Assembly: GCA_034769895.1 (NCBI GenBank)
Contig: CM068375.1
Coordinates: 258,137,268 to 258,201,267, forward strand
Length of the DNA stretch: 64,000 bases
Reading direction: 5' to 3'
Source: Magicicada septendecula
Taxonomy: Eukaryota > Arthropoda > Insecta > Hemiptera > Cicadidae
Positions 23,337 to 34,274 of the stretch are shown piece after piece. Each line of letters starts with the position of its first letter. The first letter of the stretch is position 1. A program made the position numbers and the translations under genes. The notes beneath the pieces were generated by a model. The model made no database searches, was not told the DNA's origin, and was given only the letters and a program-made list of their open reading frames with translations.

Positions 23337-23395
23337 GAAAAATAACTAAAAGTTGTATTATTGACCGATCCTCACTAACCATTCACTAAAACATT

Positions 23396-26300
23396 CACCG
23401 ATTGACGGTCACTAAAAAAAAAAAATAAAAAAAAATAAAAAAAAAAATAAAAAAAAAATTTAAGGATTTATTTTATAATATTACTTCTTGGGTTCTTGGT
23501 TAACTGCTATTAAAAAGTTTAGAAATGCATACATGGAGTACAACACCTCACAATTATTTAAAAACCTTAATCGCTAATACAATACAGAGTTAATTTTATT
23601 TAAATATAACAAAATAATAATGTAATTTAAGTTATTACAATAAAACTGTCATGGCGTCTCCCAGAATTCAACTTAATCAAAATGCCAAGATGGCCGCTTG
23701 TTACTCACTTCACACAATATGAAAAATATTTGCCACCAGCTTCTTTCAAATAAATGAATTTACTAATAATGTTCACTGTGTTTACATTTAACTCTCTTCT
23801 CTTTTCACTATTGTTCTGTTTAAAAGTGTTCGTGAAGTTAATCTTGGTGTTTGTGTAGTTGTAAACTGTATTATTAGAATAAGGTTAATTTCTCACCAGT
23901 ATCTAGTAGAAATATTTTCACTTTATTTTATTTTATTTATGTATGATATTCTTCTTACTTAATCTTCTGTTATTTGTTATTATTATTCTATTATCTTCAT
24001 TTTGTTTTCATTTTCATTTTATACTTTGGTGTTATAAAAATTTTGCTTCTTTTCTCCAACTCAGATTTGATTCTTTGCTATACTTTTGTTCTTGGCTACA
24101 CAGAGCTTACCTGCACACTTTTATGTCTAACAATAGAATGTACTTTTCTTTTGCTTCCAACCGGCTTGACCAAAATTAGCTACATGCCCGTTGGTCAATA
24201 CAGTTGAACTTAGGTGTCACATGACCCTTATTATTTAAAATATATGGTTTTTATATTTCCCACTCCAAATTACTCTCTAATTAATACTTAATTGTACCTA
24301 AATTGGATTATACAGTAATCTTCCTTATAATAAGATAAACATTTTGGTATCTCATTTTATATGTGTGTGTTTCCTAATAGATGGTTTAGTATCTTTACAA
24401 AATTTGGTTTTTCATGTCTTTACACAGTTTCACATTCACAAAAACATTTTCTAATTCATTTATGTATTCTAAAAATGTGATTACCGTTATAGAAATACTG
24501 TCTATTTTGTTAATTTTGTTATTCCTTATTAATTGTTGGTTTGTTACTTTACTGGCTATTCTGACAATAGTTTATTTATTTTAACGTTAGCCTATGTCAT
24601 GGTGATCCTTTCAGTACCATGTTTCATTTTGGTATTTATTATTTGGCCTTTTGGTTTGAACCCTTCTTATTAATTACAAATGTTCTCTAGTATCTTATTT
24701 CATTGGATTAACATACTCTTCATATTCTTATAATATTATTACATCAACAAAAAATACAAACATGTTAACTCAATGTCATGTCTTCATGACTGAGACTCTG
24801 ATAAACACTAAACAGATAAACTAACTTCCAAAAAACACAAAAACTGTTTAACATATAATAAAAAATAACTAATTCTTAATAAATCTAACAACACTGTTTA
24901 ACTTATATTACTATTATTTTTCCTAGTTTATTTTATTCTGTTACTCAATGATTACATCAAACCAATTTAATTTAATTCTTCCATTATTGGTATTGATGTC
25001 CCTTTGAATCAACATTAAAAATGTTAAAAAGACAGGGAGCTTTTATAATTAATTAAAAAATTGGTAATCCTTCTTTTTAATTTAAAAGCATAATTGGGAA
25101 CAACTATCATCATTACCCCAATATTGTTTTATACCCTTTTTTGTTTTGTTGTTCACACTTTTGTTCTTTTGGACAGTTTGTGTTTACACTCATTTTGTCA
25201 CTGACAGAATTCATTAACTTACACAGTCCTGTCTGCTTGATTAATTACTATTCTTTTCCACTTCTCACTTCACTTCTACTAATAAACATTGTTTACAATT
25301 TTTCTTATAAATTATAATACATCAATTTTTATTAGATACTGTATTGTACTTCTGGGTTACTATAGGGGTTTTATTTCTTTTATTTTATGGGTTTTAATAT
25401 TTTTTATTTTAATTAAGTTTGACCTTATTTATCTGGGCCTATCTACTTCTGTTACATTACAATATATGTTTTGTTGTTAAGTTGTTAAGTGTTTAGTAGT
25501 TGAGATCTTTGTTTGAAGACTGAGATCTTTGTGTTTTGAAGTTGTTAATATTTTAATATTTTTTCTCAAGTTGAGAAAAGCACACTTTTTCACTTAAAAG
25601 CACAAAATTCACCTCCACTCAATTCCTGCACATTACACCAATTTTAAACACTGTTCACAACTATAAACAAAATTGCTTTGTTTAAACCTAAATATTGTTT
25701 TGTCGAAATTTTTTACTAAAACAATCGAAAACAGAAGACGTGTTATAAAAGGTTAGATTTCGACTCTTTCCTAAACAGTGGTAACTGTAGTTCACCATTT
25801 CGCACTCGGTCCTCACCACATCACACTAAGTTGCTCATCTACCTCAGACGTCGTCCAGCTAGACGCTAGTCAACGCCGAATGTCAGGCGGTGAAAAATAA
25901 CTCGATTCTACCAAGTGCCAACACCCTCCTAGGAGAACAGACGACCAGGAAGAGATCTAGGGCATTCTCTTGCTCTTAGAATGAGAAATCATTCCTAACA
26001 GCAGACGAGCCATGTTTCGGCCAACGGTATAGATTGCAGAAGGTAAGGGGAAACCATCGCATTAAATATCCTCAGGGTGTCTAAAGTATCAGCAGCCAGA
26101 TGTTGGAGGATACCGGCTACCCCAGCTATACGGCCATAAGAATGCTTGCAGAAGTCCCAGAAGCCTGGAAAACTGCTGCAAACCATTCACGGAATGAGAG
26201 CTACAGAATAAGAAGAAAACGAAATCTCGTATGTTCAACTTGAAGCCTCATATGCGTACACTATTTTTTTGTACGTAATTCAAATTCCATTAATAAATAA

Positions 26301-27300
26301 TCAAATTCCAGTAATGTCATTTATAGTTATCGTTATAGGTATTTCATCGACGTATCTGACAACTGAATTTGCATCGTTTCTAGTTGAGCAAAATCAGCAG
26401 TTTATAATCTTACTCTGCTGTTACTCAAATCTGTTACGAAACGCAGTTTTTCAGTTGCATAATTTGTATGTAACTGTTTTCCTGCCAATACTAACATCAG
26501 TTTTGTAAAGATCGAGTGTAAAACGCTAACAGGAAATTGATGGATCTAACACTATGTAAGCAAAAGCGTTAAGAAATCACGACCAAAGTGACATTTAAAT
26601 TTTGTTTTATTGCAGTTTTCGTCTTTTAATACCCGCGCGGCTGTGTGTACGTACTAAACGTCATGATAACTAAGAAAAGTTTATCTAATTAGACAAAATT
26701 TACAACATATTTTTATATTTCCTTTACTGTAAAAATTTTTAGATTTTTGTGGGAATTTGCTCGAAATTTGTAGATGTGATCGCTTTACAGAATTTGTAAC
26801 TGTTCAATCACCGAGTGTAGTTTTGTAAAGGGATAATCTCACCCAGCATTTTCACTCAGAGAATGACTGTAAAACCCTTGTATACGTTTATTATTTGGAA
26901 AAAGACACAAAAGTAATAACAAAAGGATTATCAACATAGTAAAACGGTAGAAAGCGACCGCCAACTTAACGTGGACACAATTCAGTCATGTCACAGTAGT
27001 TATTATTAGAAAATTAACTTGCCCGTAACTACAATGAGAACCTTGTATATGAGATTTTTATTAACTATACAGTATTTAGTTTCTGTATTAAAGTTACTGA
27101 GAACAATTACTGACCTTAAGAACGACACTTTTGTTTTTTTATTGACTAACTGAGGGTGAAAGGATAAAATAATTGATGTTCAAAACGAAATAAATAAACA
27201 GCGTCTAAAATGACTCTTACAGTGTCTTAATAACAACAGTTTATGACCGAGTAGTTGCTATGTGCTCACGTGTAGGTCCACTTTTAAACGTGACATTTGT
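23396..27300. other. Noncoding AT-rich stretch
   Basis: An A-rich tract follows the Penelope arm (23415-23460). Past that I see only low-complexity AT-rich DNA up to about 25.7 kb. A GC-richer patch at 25795-26220 has a 63-residue minus-strand frame (25995-26186) that I do not recognise; it may be an old repeat. No supported gene. Confidence 0.5.
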
Positions 27301-27308
27301 ACTATGAG

Positions 27309-30300
27309 CAGTGGCGAAGCGTCAGGGGAGACAAGGTAGACGGTGTCTCCCCAAATAATTTATTCATAAAATAATTAATTTTTATTTATGCATTAAGTTG
27401 CATAAGTTACTCAGAAAGGTATAAAACTAATGTAAGAAGTTAAATATCATGCGATATAACGCGTGAGCCATGGAACTATGCTGTACGATGCATTTGTGCG
27501 CGGAATATCAGGGTAGACATTACTTGAAATGTCTTTTTAACAAGGCTGGAGGTGAGGAGGGCTTCGATTGACGACAACGGGAAGGGACCTGCGCGCGCAG
27601 CATAAAAATGCGTCCCGTACGTCACAACGGAAGACACGTCTCCCCTGCACTAAGTAGCACAGAATTCTCGCCTGGCCGCCAGTGTTTGTTTCAATTTGTT
27701 TCAATGTGCTCGCGTAGTGAATATTAGTTTTTGTTGAGTTTACAAATTATTTTTAACTTTGTATATAGTTGTATAGACTAAGAAGTGTGTAATTATTTAC
27801 GCACTAATTATTTAATAGTACATATTGTTAAGTGTCGTCATTTAAGTGCTTTAAGCATACCGTTTAATTGGTTTAAAGGAGCAAAATGAATACAGTTATT
27901 ACCAATTCTACGGCAGAAGTTGATATAAACTCTGACAACTTTGATTTATTAGAATTTTTGTTAAAATACGAAACAGTAAGTTACATTTAGACAAAAAAGT
28001 ATTGCTAACGTCAAAAATATCTCGGGCGTCTTTAGACTTGTCGCAGAAGAATGGAAAAGTTATCAGAAAATTTGGTATAGTAAATATATATGGCTCTCTT
28101 GTTGTAAGCGAAACAAAACTCTGCACTGTTTGATGTTTAACGGAGAGGAACCATGGAGCAAAGTTGGAGAAAGCGCTATAAAAATTTTGAAGTTAAAGCC
28201 GCTAAACATGCTAGTAGCAAAACTCACATGAAAAATTCTGAGATGTTTCACATGCTAGGACGTAACAGAATTGAAATTGTTTGTCCGAAACACCTAGAAT
28301 TCAAGTAGTACAGCACAATGAAAATGTGGCACGAAATCGAAGGATAGTAGGCCGTTTGGGAGATGTTTGTTATTTAGGGAGACAAGAGTTAGCTTTTAGT
28401 AGGCATAAGGAAAATGAGTAATCTTGTGACGATTTAAATTGTAACAATAATAAAAAAATAAAGAAATTTTAAAAATTAAGGTTGCGAGCCATTAAGACAT
28501 TTAAATCTCACTATAATAACATAAAAACCTGTATGTACTCAGTATGAGAGGAAGAAGTAATTAATAAGCCCAAAGAAACTTTAATAAAAAGACAAATTGT
28601 AAATAGTTATTATTGTCGTATTTAACCCTTTGCTTGTTGTCAGGCGCTGACCTGTTAATTCCGGACTCGACATGTTTTCCGAGTCTTCTGTAATTTAGAA
28701 TAAGATAAAAAACCTAATGTTAATAATTAAAAATCTGAAGACACAGATAGTCGCTAAAACAACTTATTTAAATTGTGTATATTTATTTAGGGATAGTTTG
28801 TATAAATAAAAAGTGTTTACTTAAAGAGAGACAGGGACTATATTCTCGCGCAGTAATTGCCCCTCTACCATTTTGTTAGGTACCAGTCGAAGGGAGCAGA
28901 AATTCGCTCTCTCGCTATGTTGACTTCATACAGTACAGACGTACGAGCAAAAGCTCTTACACTATGTTGCCGATACTCTTGTTTTACTTTAATGTTGTAT
29001 ACAAGAAATTGCTGGTGAAAGCATATGTTATGTATTAATCAGTATAGTTATGTAAAAAACAAGAGACTTAAAGTATAACACGAAATATAAAAATGGTGTA
29101 AAACAAGATGACTGCTAACTTCAAGAACTAACAACACTTCCAACATCATACATGGAGATGTGAACTACCAGAACTAACAAACTCTAGTAGACCCGACAGA
29201 ATATGCAGATCAGGACATCCGAGAATCTACAAGTACCATCGTGGAAGGTTCAATCTACCCTGCGGACTTTTGAGCCCTTTAATGACGAAGACCAGACCGA
29301 GATGATGACGGCGCTATTAAGGATTCCCAAGACGGACACCCCAGGACGAGGTTTCTACATACCAATTTAAAGGTGACTCGATAGCCTGTCTATCGAGGGT
29401 TACTAATATTTGTTACACAACACACCTTAAAAGATACTTTTCAGAGACTATTAACTTTGTAAAGATTAAAAGATTAAATCTAAGAATTTTAATGTAACTA
29501 TTCAAACATCATACGTTGTAACAGTTTATATGTTAATGTATCGTAGTATAATTCAAGTAATAATACCATTCTTCAAATGGTTAAACAAAAGGTCTTGCAA
29601 GCTAATATCATGAATTGAGTATAACTAAAAGTTTTAATGACTAAATACCGAAGGTTACCCGGATCCGAGGTATAGCTAAATAGAATCAATTTTGATCCCA
29701 AAGTTTAAAGAAAGCATTCAAATAACTTTAGTTTAATTCGTAATGTCATGGGATCTGTCAGTAAATGTTTTTAAATGTTAAATAAAGAGAAGTCGTCTTG
29801 TCACACACATATAATGAGTGCGTAAATCAATAGTATACCTTCCCTTGTTTCCTTACACAGTTAGTAAGTAAATTTGTTAAGTGAATTATTTGTGGATACA
29901 TTTTGTTACAACGTAGGCAGCCCATCTAATTGACGGAGCTTAGTTAAGATGGGTTCCCTGGATTTGTAACGCAGCAATACGTTACAATCTCTCAGTGAGG
30001 GCAATTATTTAGAAACTTTAAATTTACTGGCAACGGAAGAGTCTTTCATATAAGAATATATACAAAGTGATTCAAAATTGGACGGCAATCTCTCGGGAGT
30101 TGATTCTATAACTAAAAATAAGAAAAACTGAGACACGCCGTGTAGATCTCATTTACAAGAAAATATGAACCGTTTGTGTAATGCCTCCAGTAATCCGGAT
30201 TTGTCACCATTACAAAATGTGAATAAAATTTATGTTTTTCTGGCAATATTTTCTAATTAAGATTCATAAACGACACCAATAACAATACGATAGCTTTTTT

Positions 30301-30494
30301 TTATATTTAGGCTAAATTATATAAAAACGCGTGTGTTTCAGACAGTCAATTAGCTATAATCTGATAGACGTAGCATTAACTCTATTTACCATAGTTTTAC
30401 TGGTTCATTAAGAACTTCAATAATCTTAGTAAGATGTTGCTTTTGGCTGGTATTTTTATGTCTACCCAAATTATTTTCTCACGCTTCGCCACTG
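27309..30494 (+). mobile_element. hAT DNA transposon, internally decayed
   Basis: Both ends carry the inverted repeat CAGTGGCGAAGCGT (27309-27322 and 30481-30494). The element is flanked by an exact 8-bp duplication ACTATGAG (27301-27308 and 30495-30502), as expected for hAT. The 3186-bp interior holds a broken transposase start at 27886-28430. The rest has no recognisable frame. A hairpin with 8-bp arms CTCGATAG/CTATCGAG lies at 29377-29397, and DNA from about 28.8 to 30.0 kb may include other nested repeats whose ends I could not fix. Confidence 0.88.
27886..28430 (+). pseudogene. hAT transposase N-terminal remnant with TTF-type zinc finger
   Basis: ATG at 27886 opens a frame of about 35 codons (EFLLKYETVSYI before a stop). 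Shifted frames then give ISRASLDLSQKNGKVIRKF, KWYSKYIWLSCCKRN with NGEEPWSKVG, then KNFEVKAAKHASSKTHMKNS and HNENVARNRRIVGRLGDVCY. In this order they match the N-terminal TTF-type zinc finger and linker of ZMYM1-like hAT transposases: the 'WY.KY.WL..C' start, the 'E.W...G' block, and the H-x5-H 'KH..S..H' end. At least three frame changes break the gene, and the catalytic and dimerisation domains downstream are gone. Confidence 0.75.
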
Positions 30495-30553
30495 ACTATG
30501 AGTAACGCGACTTGGTTTGTGTCAGCATAAATGTGAAGACGCGTTCGTGTGAA

Positions 30554-30904
30554 AATGATTTCTGTATTCAAGTACAACTACGGGAGCTTATTTAAAGTGA
30601 CGTGCTCGTCTAGTTAATACTGTACATAATGTACGAGCTTTCTCGCCACGAGACATGTACACTGTATGCTCACACGTAACCTGCCACCTGCTATCTGCTG
30701 TAAGAATTCTTCACACCGTTTATATTAATGATTTCTGTATTCAAGTACAACTACGGGAGCTTATTTAAAGTGACGTGCTCGTCTAGCTAATACTGTACGT
30801 AATGTACGAGCTTTCTCGCCACGAGACATGTACAGTACACTGTATGCTCACACGTAACCTGCCACCTGCTATCTGCTGTAAGAATTCTTCACACCGTTTA
30901 TATA
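30554..30904. repeat. 173-bp tandem duplication
   Basis: The unit starting AATGATTTCTGTATTCAAGT at 30554 repeats from 30727 to about 30904. The second copy differs by a few substitutions and a 5-bp ACAGT insertion. The high identity marks a recent duplication. No coding capacity. Confidence 0.9.
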
Positions 30905-31129
30905 TACCATGCCTACTAAGATAGCAATTCTCATAGTATACAAACACTCAACGGTCCTCAGTTATTTTCTATGTTTACGTTGTGTCAATTTACTCAATAC
31001 TAGACGCCGAGCGGCAAATTTGGAATCCGTTGCTCGTATTTTTGGGGGTTGAGTATAGCGCACCGCTCTGTAATTTTCGCCCACTGTACTGTTCTGTTTT
31101 CTTTACTGCTTTTTTGCTAAAATGGATAT

Positions 31130-31420
31130 TTTCCTGGATTTTGTTGTCCATGACGTGTCCGTTGATTAACTAATTGTAACACTACTGACACGGATCACTA
31201 ATTTTTATTAGTAAAAAAATGTTAAACTTTTACTTTATAGCCTGAACCAGTTTTCGCTTATTACAAGCTTCACTTATTACATCAGAGCCTTTGATGAAGC
31301 TTATAATAAGCGAAAACTAGTTCAGGCTATTAAGTAAAAGTTTAACATTTGTTACCAATAAAAAATTAGTGATCCGAGTCAGTAGTGATATATTTATTTA
31401 TAATGGATATTTTGTTGGGA
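31130..31420. repeat. Palindrome (family B, copy 1)
   Basis: Arms 31178-31272 and 31295-31391 are reverse complements with a handful of mismatches around a 22-nt centre. Upstream sequence 31135-31190 (TGGATTTTGTTGTCCATGAC and on) also occurs at 34503-34560. No frame of interest. Confidence 0.85.
31287..31327 (+). ncRNA. Hammerhead-like motif in family B palindrome
   Basis: GCCT (31287-31290) pairs with AGGC (31324-31327). The core reads TTGATGA, so the invariant first C is T. A single A is followed by stem II built on GCTTATAATAAGC, GAAA at 31312-31315, and palindromic AACTAGTT as stem III with TTC as the cleavage triplet. The opposite arm carries the related GCGAAAACTGGTTCAGG. The C-to-T change would be expected to disable cleavage. 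Confidence 0.35.
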
Positions 31421-31916
31421 AAACCATTGTTTATTTCTACAATATTATAAACCAGATTAAGTATCCTGGCATTTTTTTTTCATTTTACAATCTGATTTCA
31501 TGTGAATTAACACTCCCCCTTCTTTTCTAAAAAATTGTGAGCGCAACAAAAAACGGATTTCACAACAAATTTACGGTTGACTAGCGATAAATTATGCATA
31601 AAGTAGTTTTAGACATTCAAAAGGAAGTTCGATAACTAAAGATATCTTACTATTTTTTTCTTTTTAGAGATAAACGTTTACAACATGCATAAAAGTATTA
31701 AAATAATGATTCCATTTTTTAATATGTGTTATTACGTATGAATTTGACGAGGACTCTGAAAGGAAGCTGAACAAGTTTCAGACGATTTGTAAAACTATTA
31801 AAACAGTGCTGGGAAGGAAAGCAATAGAGGACCACAGATGTAATTCTGTAAAGTTATACTTGTACATGGGCTTCAAAAAAAAACAGTGGAAGTAATATTT
31901 CCCAGATGTTTGGAAG

Positions 31917-32731
31917 CAGGGGCAAACCTAGGGAGTGATATGGGGGATATATCCCCCTCCGAAATCCGAAAAAAAAATAATAAAATCTTGGAGCAAAAAA
32001 TTTTAAACTGGTTATGGTTTTTGAAATGTAATTAATTGACTTCCAAGTTTTGTCAATTTTAAAAAATTACTATTTGGGTCAATGACATGTTTAACTAATC
32101 TACAATAATAGGCCTTATACTCAATAATAAATGTAACAGATGTTGAAAGAAATGGTGAAAAATTAAAAGAAGTCGGCTTGAAATAGAGCTTCGTACATAC
32201 GGTACGTTTTTCCGCTGGTTACGATAAATAGGGACATATCTTTTATATTTTAACTTAATGTTACATGTTGATAACTTCAATCACAAAGCACATAATGTGA
32301 ATCAGTTTTAATTTCTTAACATTATTTTTCATAATGGACATGGGTTGTTGTAATAGACTGTACTTAGCTCTAAGAAACAAAATATTGTAAAATTAAACAT
32401 ACGTTAATAAAAAAGTTTTTGTGTTCTTGCATGTGTTAACCCTACAACATAAATACACACACATACACATACAAAATTTACTTTCTTACTTTTAACGTTC
32501 TCTTTAAAGTATTTATATTCCCCAGAAAGGTATTGTTAGGCTTCCAAGTCAAACTGTACGTTATTAATTGATTTTTATGAAATTAATGAATTACAGCCAT
32601 TATTTACCAATTAGTTTGAATTTGTTGGTACTATTTTCATTATTATAATATGAGAAAAAATACTCTAAGAAAACGATATGTGGTTGAAAAAAATCCCCCC
32701 CCCCCGTAATGAAATTCTAGGTTCGCCCCAG
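31917..32731. mobile_element. Short nonautonomous hAT-like element (candidate)
   Basis: The left end CAGGGGCAAACCTAG (31917) pairs with the right end, whose reverse complement reads CTGGGGCGAACCTAG (to 32731). Possible degenerate duplications TTTGGAAG and TTTGTAAAG flank it. Short G-run/C-run blocks lie just inside both ends. About 815 bp, no transposase. The end sequence and size suit a hAT MITE; the imperfect duplication lowers confidence. Confidence 0.5.
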
Positions 32732-33040
32732 TTTGTAAAGACGTACAAGAACGTACAAAATTACAAATAAATTTATAAGAAATTTTCAAAATGTATAGTC
32801 TATATAGAAGAGCACAAGTTAAAGTGGATCTAGAACAGTGGTTCCAACTTAAATGCGCCTGAGTGCAACAATTAAATCCAGAAACCTACTGTCCGTCCGT
32901 ATCATAAGCAATCGATTTCGACAAATACCGAAAAAATAGAAAAGGTAATATATAATTCTAAGTAAGTAAAAAAAGCTATTATTTGCATATTTAACTTACC
33001 TTAGTACATTTCTTTAACGACACAGTCTTTATAATTAATG

Positions 33041-33500
33041 TCAGTATAATGATGAAGACATTAGAAACATATTGAACATTGTGTATTTATATAAAATCTT
33101 TAATGTGAAAACTGAAGTCGATTTGTTGAAGCCACCAAGCCAGGAATGTCCACATCTAGCTGACTTTAGTAATTTTAGTAGATGAAGCAGAGAATCTATG
33201 AGCCAATTTCTGCTATGGTTCTTGATTAACTTCATTGTGGAGAACATGCTTTCACAGATCTATGTACTTTCAATCATTTTCTGTCCAAAATTTCGCAGAT
33301 TTGGAAGTCGTTCACAAGGTAGCAACTTAAAGAAGTCCGGCTCCTTTTCTTGCCTGGTCTATAGGATAGCTTGTAAATCATATAGTTCTAGTTGAATGTC
33401 AATTGGTTGTTTTTCACTGACAGTATCAAGAGGAATAAGAGTTAACATACTGCTAGGATTCAATTTGTAATTTTGAAGATACATAACTAATTGTCGGATA
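33041..33500 (-). pseudogene. hAT transposase C-terminal dimerisation remnant
   Basis: On the minus strand, DNA from about 33500 down reads YKLNPSSMLTLIPLDTVSE, IDIQLELYDLQAIL, then KLLPCERLPNLRNFGQKM. It continues CESMFSTMKLIKNHSRN and a leucine-rich helix (LLHLLKLLKSARCGHSW). This matches the C-terminal hAT dimerisation region (typically 'FPNLRKFA...STYLCEQLFS.MK..K.K.R..L'). At least two stops interrupt it. It is unrelated in position to the hAT element at 27.3-30.5 kb. The remainder of the gene and the transposon ends were not found. Confidence 0.7.
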
Positions 33501-34270
33501 AGCCAAGTTATTATATGTCGAAGTTCAAAAAATGTTGAACTTAAATAAATTAATATAAATTGTAAATTTATTAAAAGGAAAATGTAAAATTGAAAAGTTT
33601 TTTGGTAAAAATATAATAAAAACGAAATTATTTTAATTTTTGTTAAAACAATAACAATTCTTCTTCTTCAATAACAGCTTTTAACTTTTTAAATTTTATG
33701 TCCAGTAGTCGTAAGAGACTAATAAACATATCTTCACAATGTACAGTTAACATAGTGAGCCCTAAGCCTCTTGACAAGAATGAATTTTTTATACCTAGTA
33801 AGAATGAAAGGTCGGTGAGATTCGATTACTGAACACATAACTTTAAAACATTTATGTTGATGTTATAACATAATTTCTTACAATCATCAGGATCTGTATA
33901 CGATCAATACAGAAATAAAAAAATATGCCTTCATATATAACACTAGCAAACAAAAAAATTCATTATTTTGTTTCCTGACTGAAATTAGCTGATTTTGATT
34001 GTTTATTGGGTAAGAAAAAAGAATATTACTGACAAAAACCTTTTTTTAGCTCTCTTTTATTGATGTACTGTTCTTAGTATATACGAATTTCAATCTCCAG
34101 AACAAGAAATAACATTTAAACATTTTAGTTTGTACAATATAAAAAAATGAATTTACATAAAAAATATTTACATTGTTAAAGAAAATAAAACTAATTCGTT
34201 AACAATAAGTTAACATTGTTATTAAAATTGTTCATTATTACTGTTTTTCGTGATTGTGTTTACACTTCCT
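33501..34270. other. Noncoding AT-rich stretch
   Basis: No gene seen. Confidence 0.5.
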
Positions 34271-34274
34271 TTTA

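Larger units (their letters stand above)
18404..23395. mobile_element. Penelope-like element arranged as a giant palindrome
   Basis: The left arm 18404-20470 is the reverse complement of the right arm 21369-23395, with very few substitutions or small indels outside microsatellites. The unique centre 20471-21368 carries the RT end and GIY-YIG coding region. The right half is a plus-strand copy truncated at the RT catalytic motif. The left half is a second, shorter minus-strand copy holding the last codons and the 3' region. Penelope-like elements are known for such inverted, 5'-truncated copies. Each arm holds CT/GA microsatellites, and the arm lengths (2067 and 2027 bp) differ mainly in those runs. 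No clear target duplication was found. Confidence 0.9.

Noticed and set aside
18404-23395. Assembly fold-back artefact as explanation of the Penelope palindrome
   Set aside because: Arms differ by small indels and microsatellite length, and the element class is known for inverted copies; kept as real, with long-read proof still desirable.
25995-26186. 63-codon minus-strand frame in a GC-richer patch
   Set aside because: No recognised domain, no splice or start context; more likely part of an old repeat, so not called as a gene.
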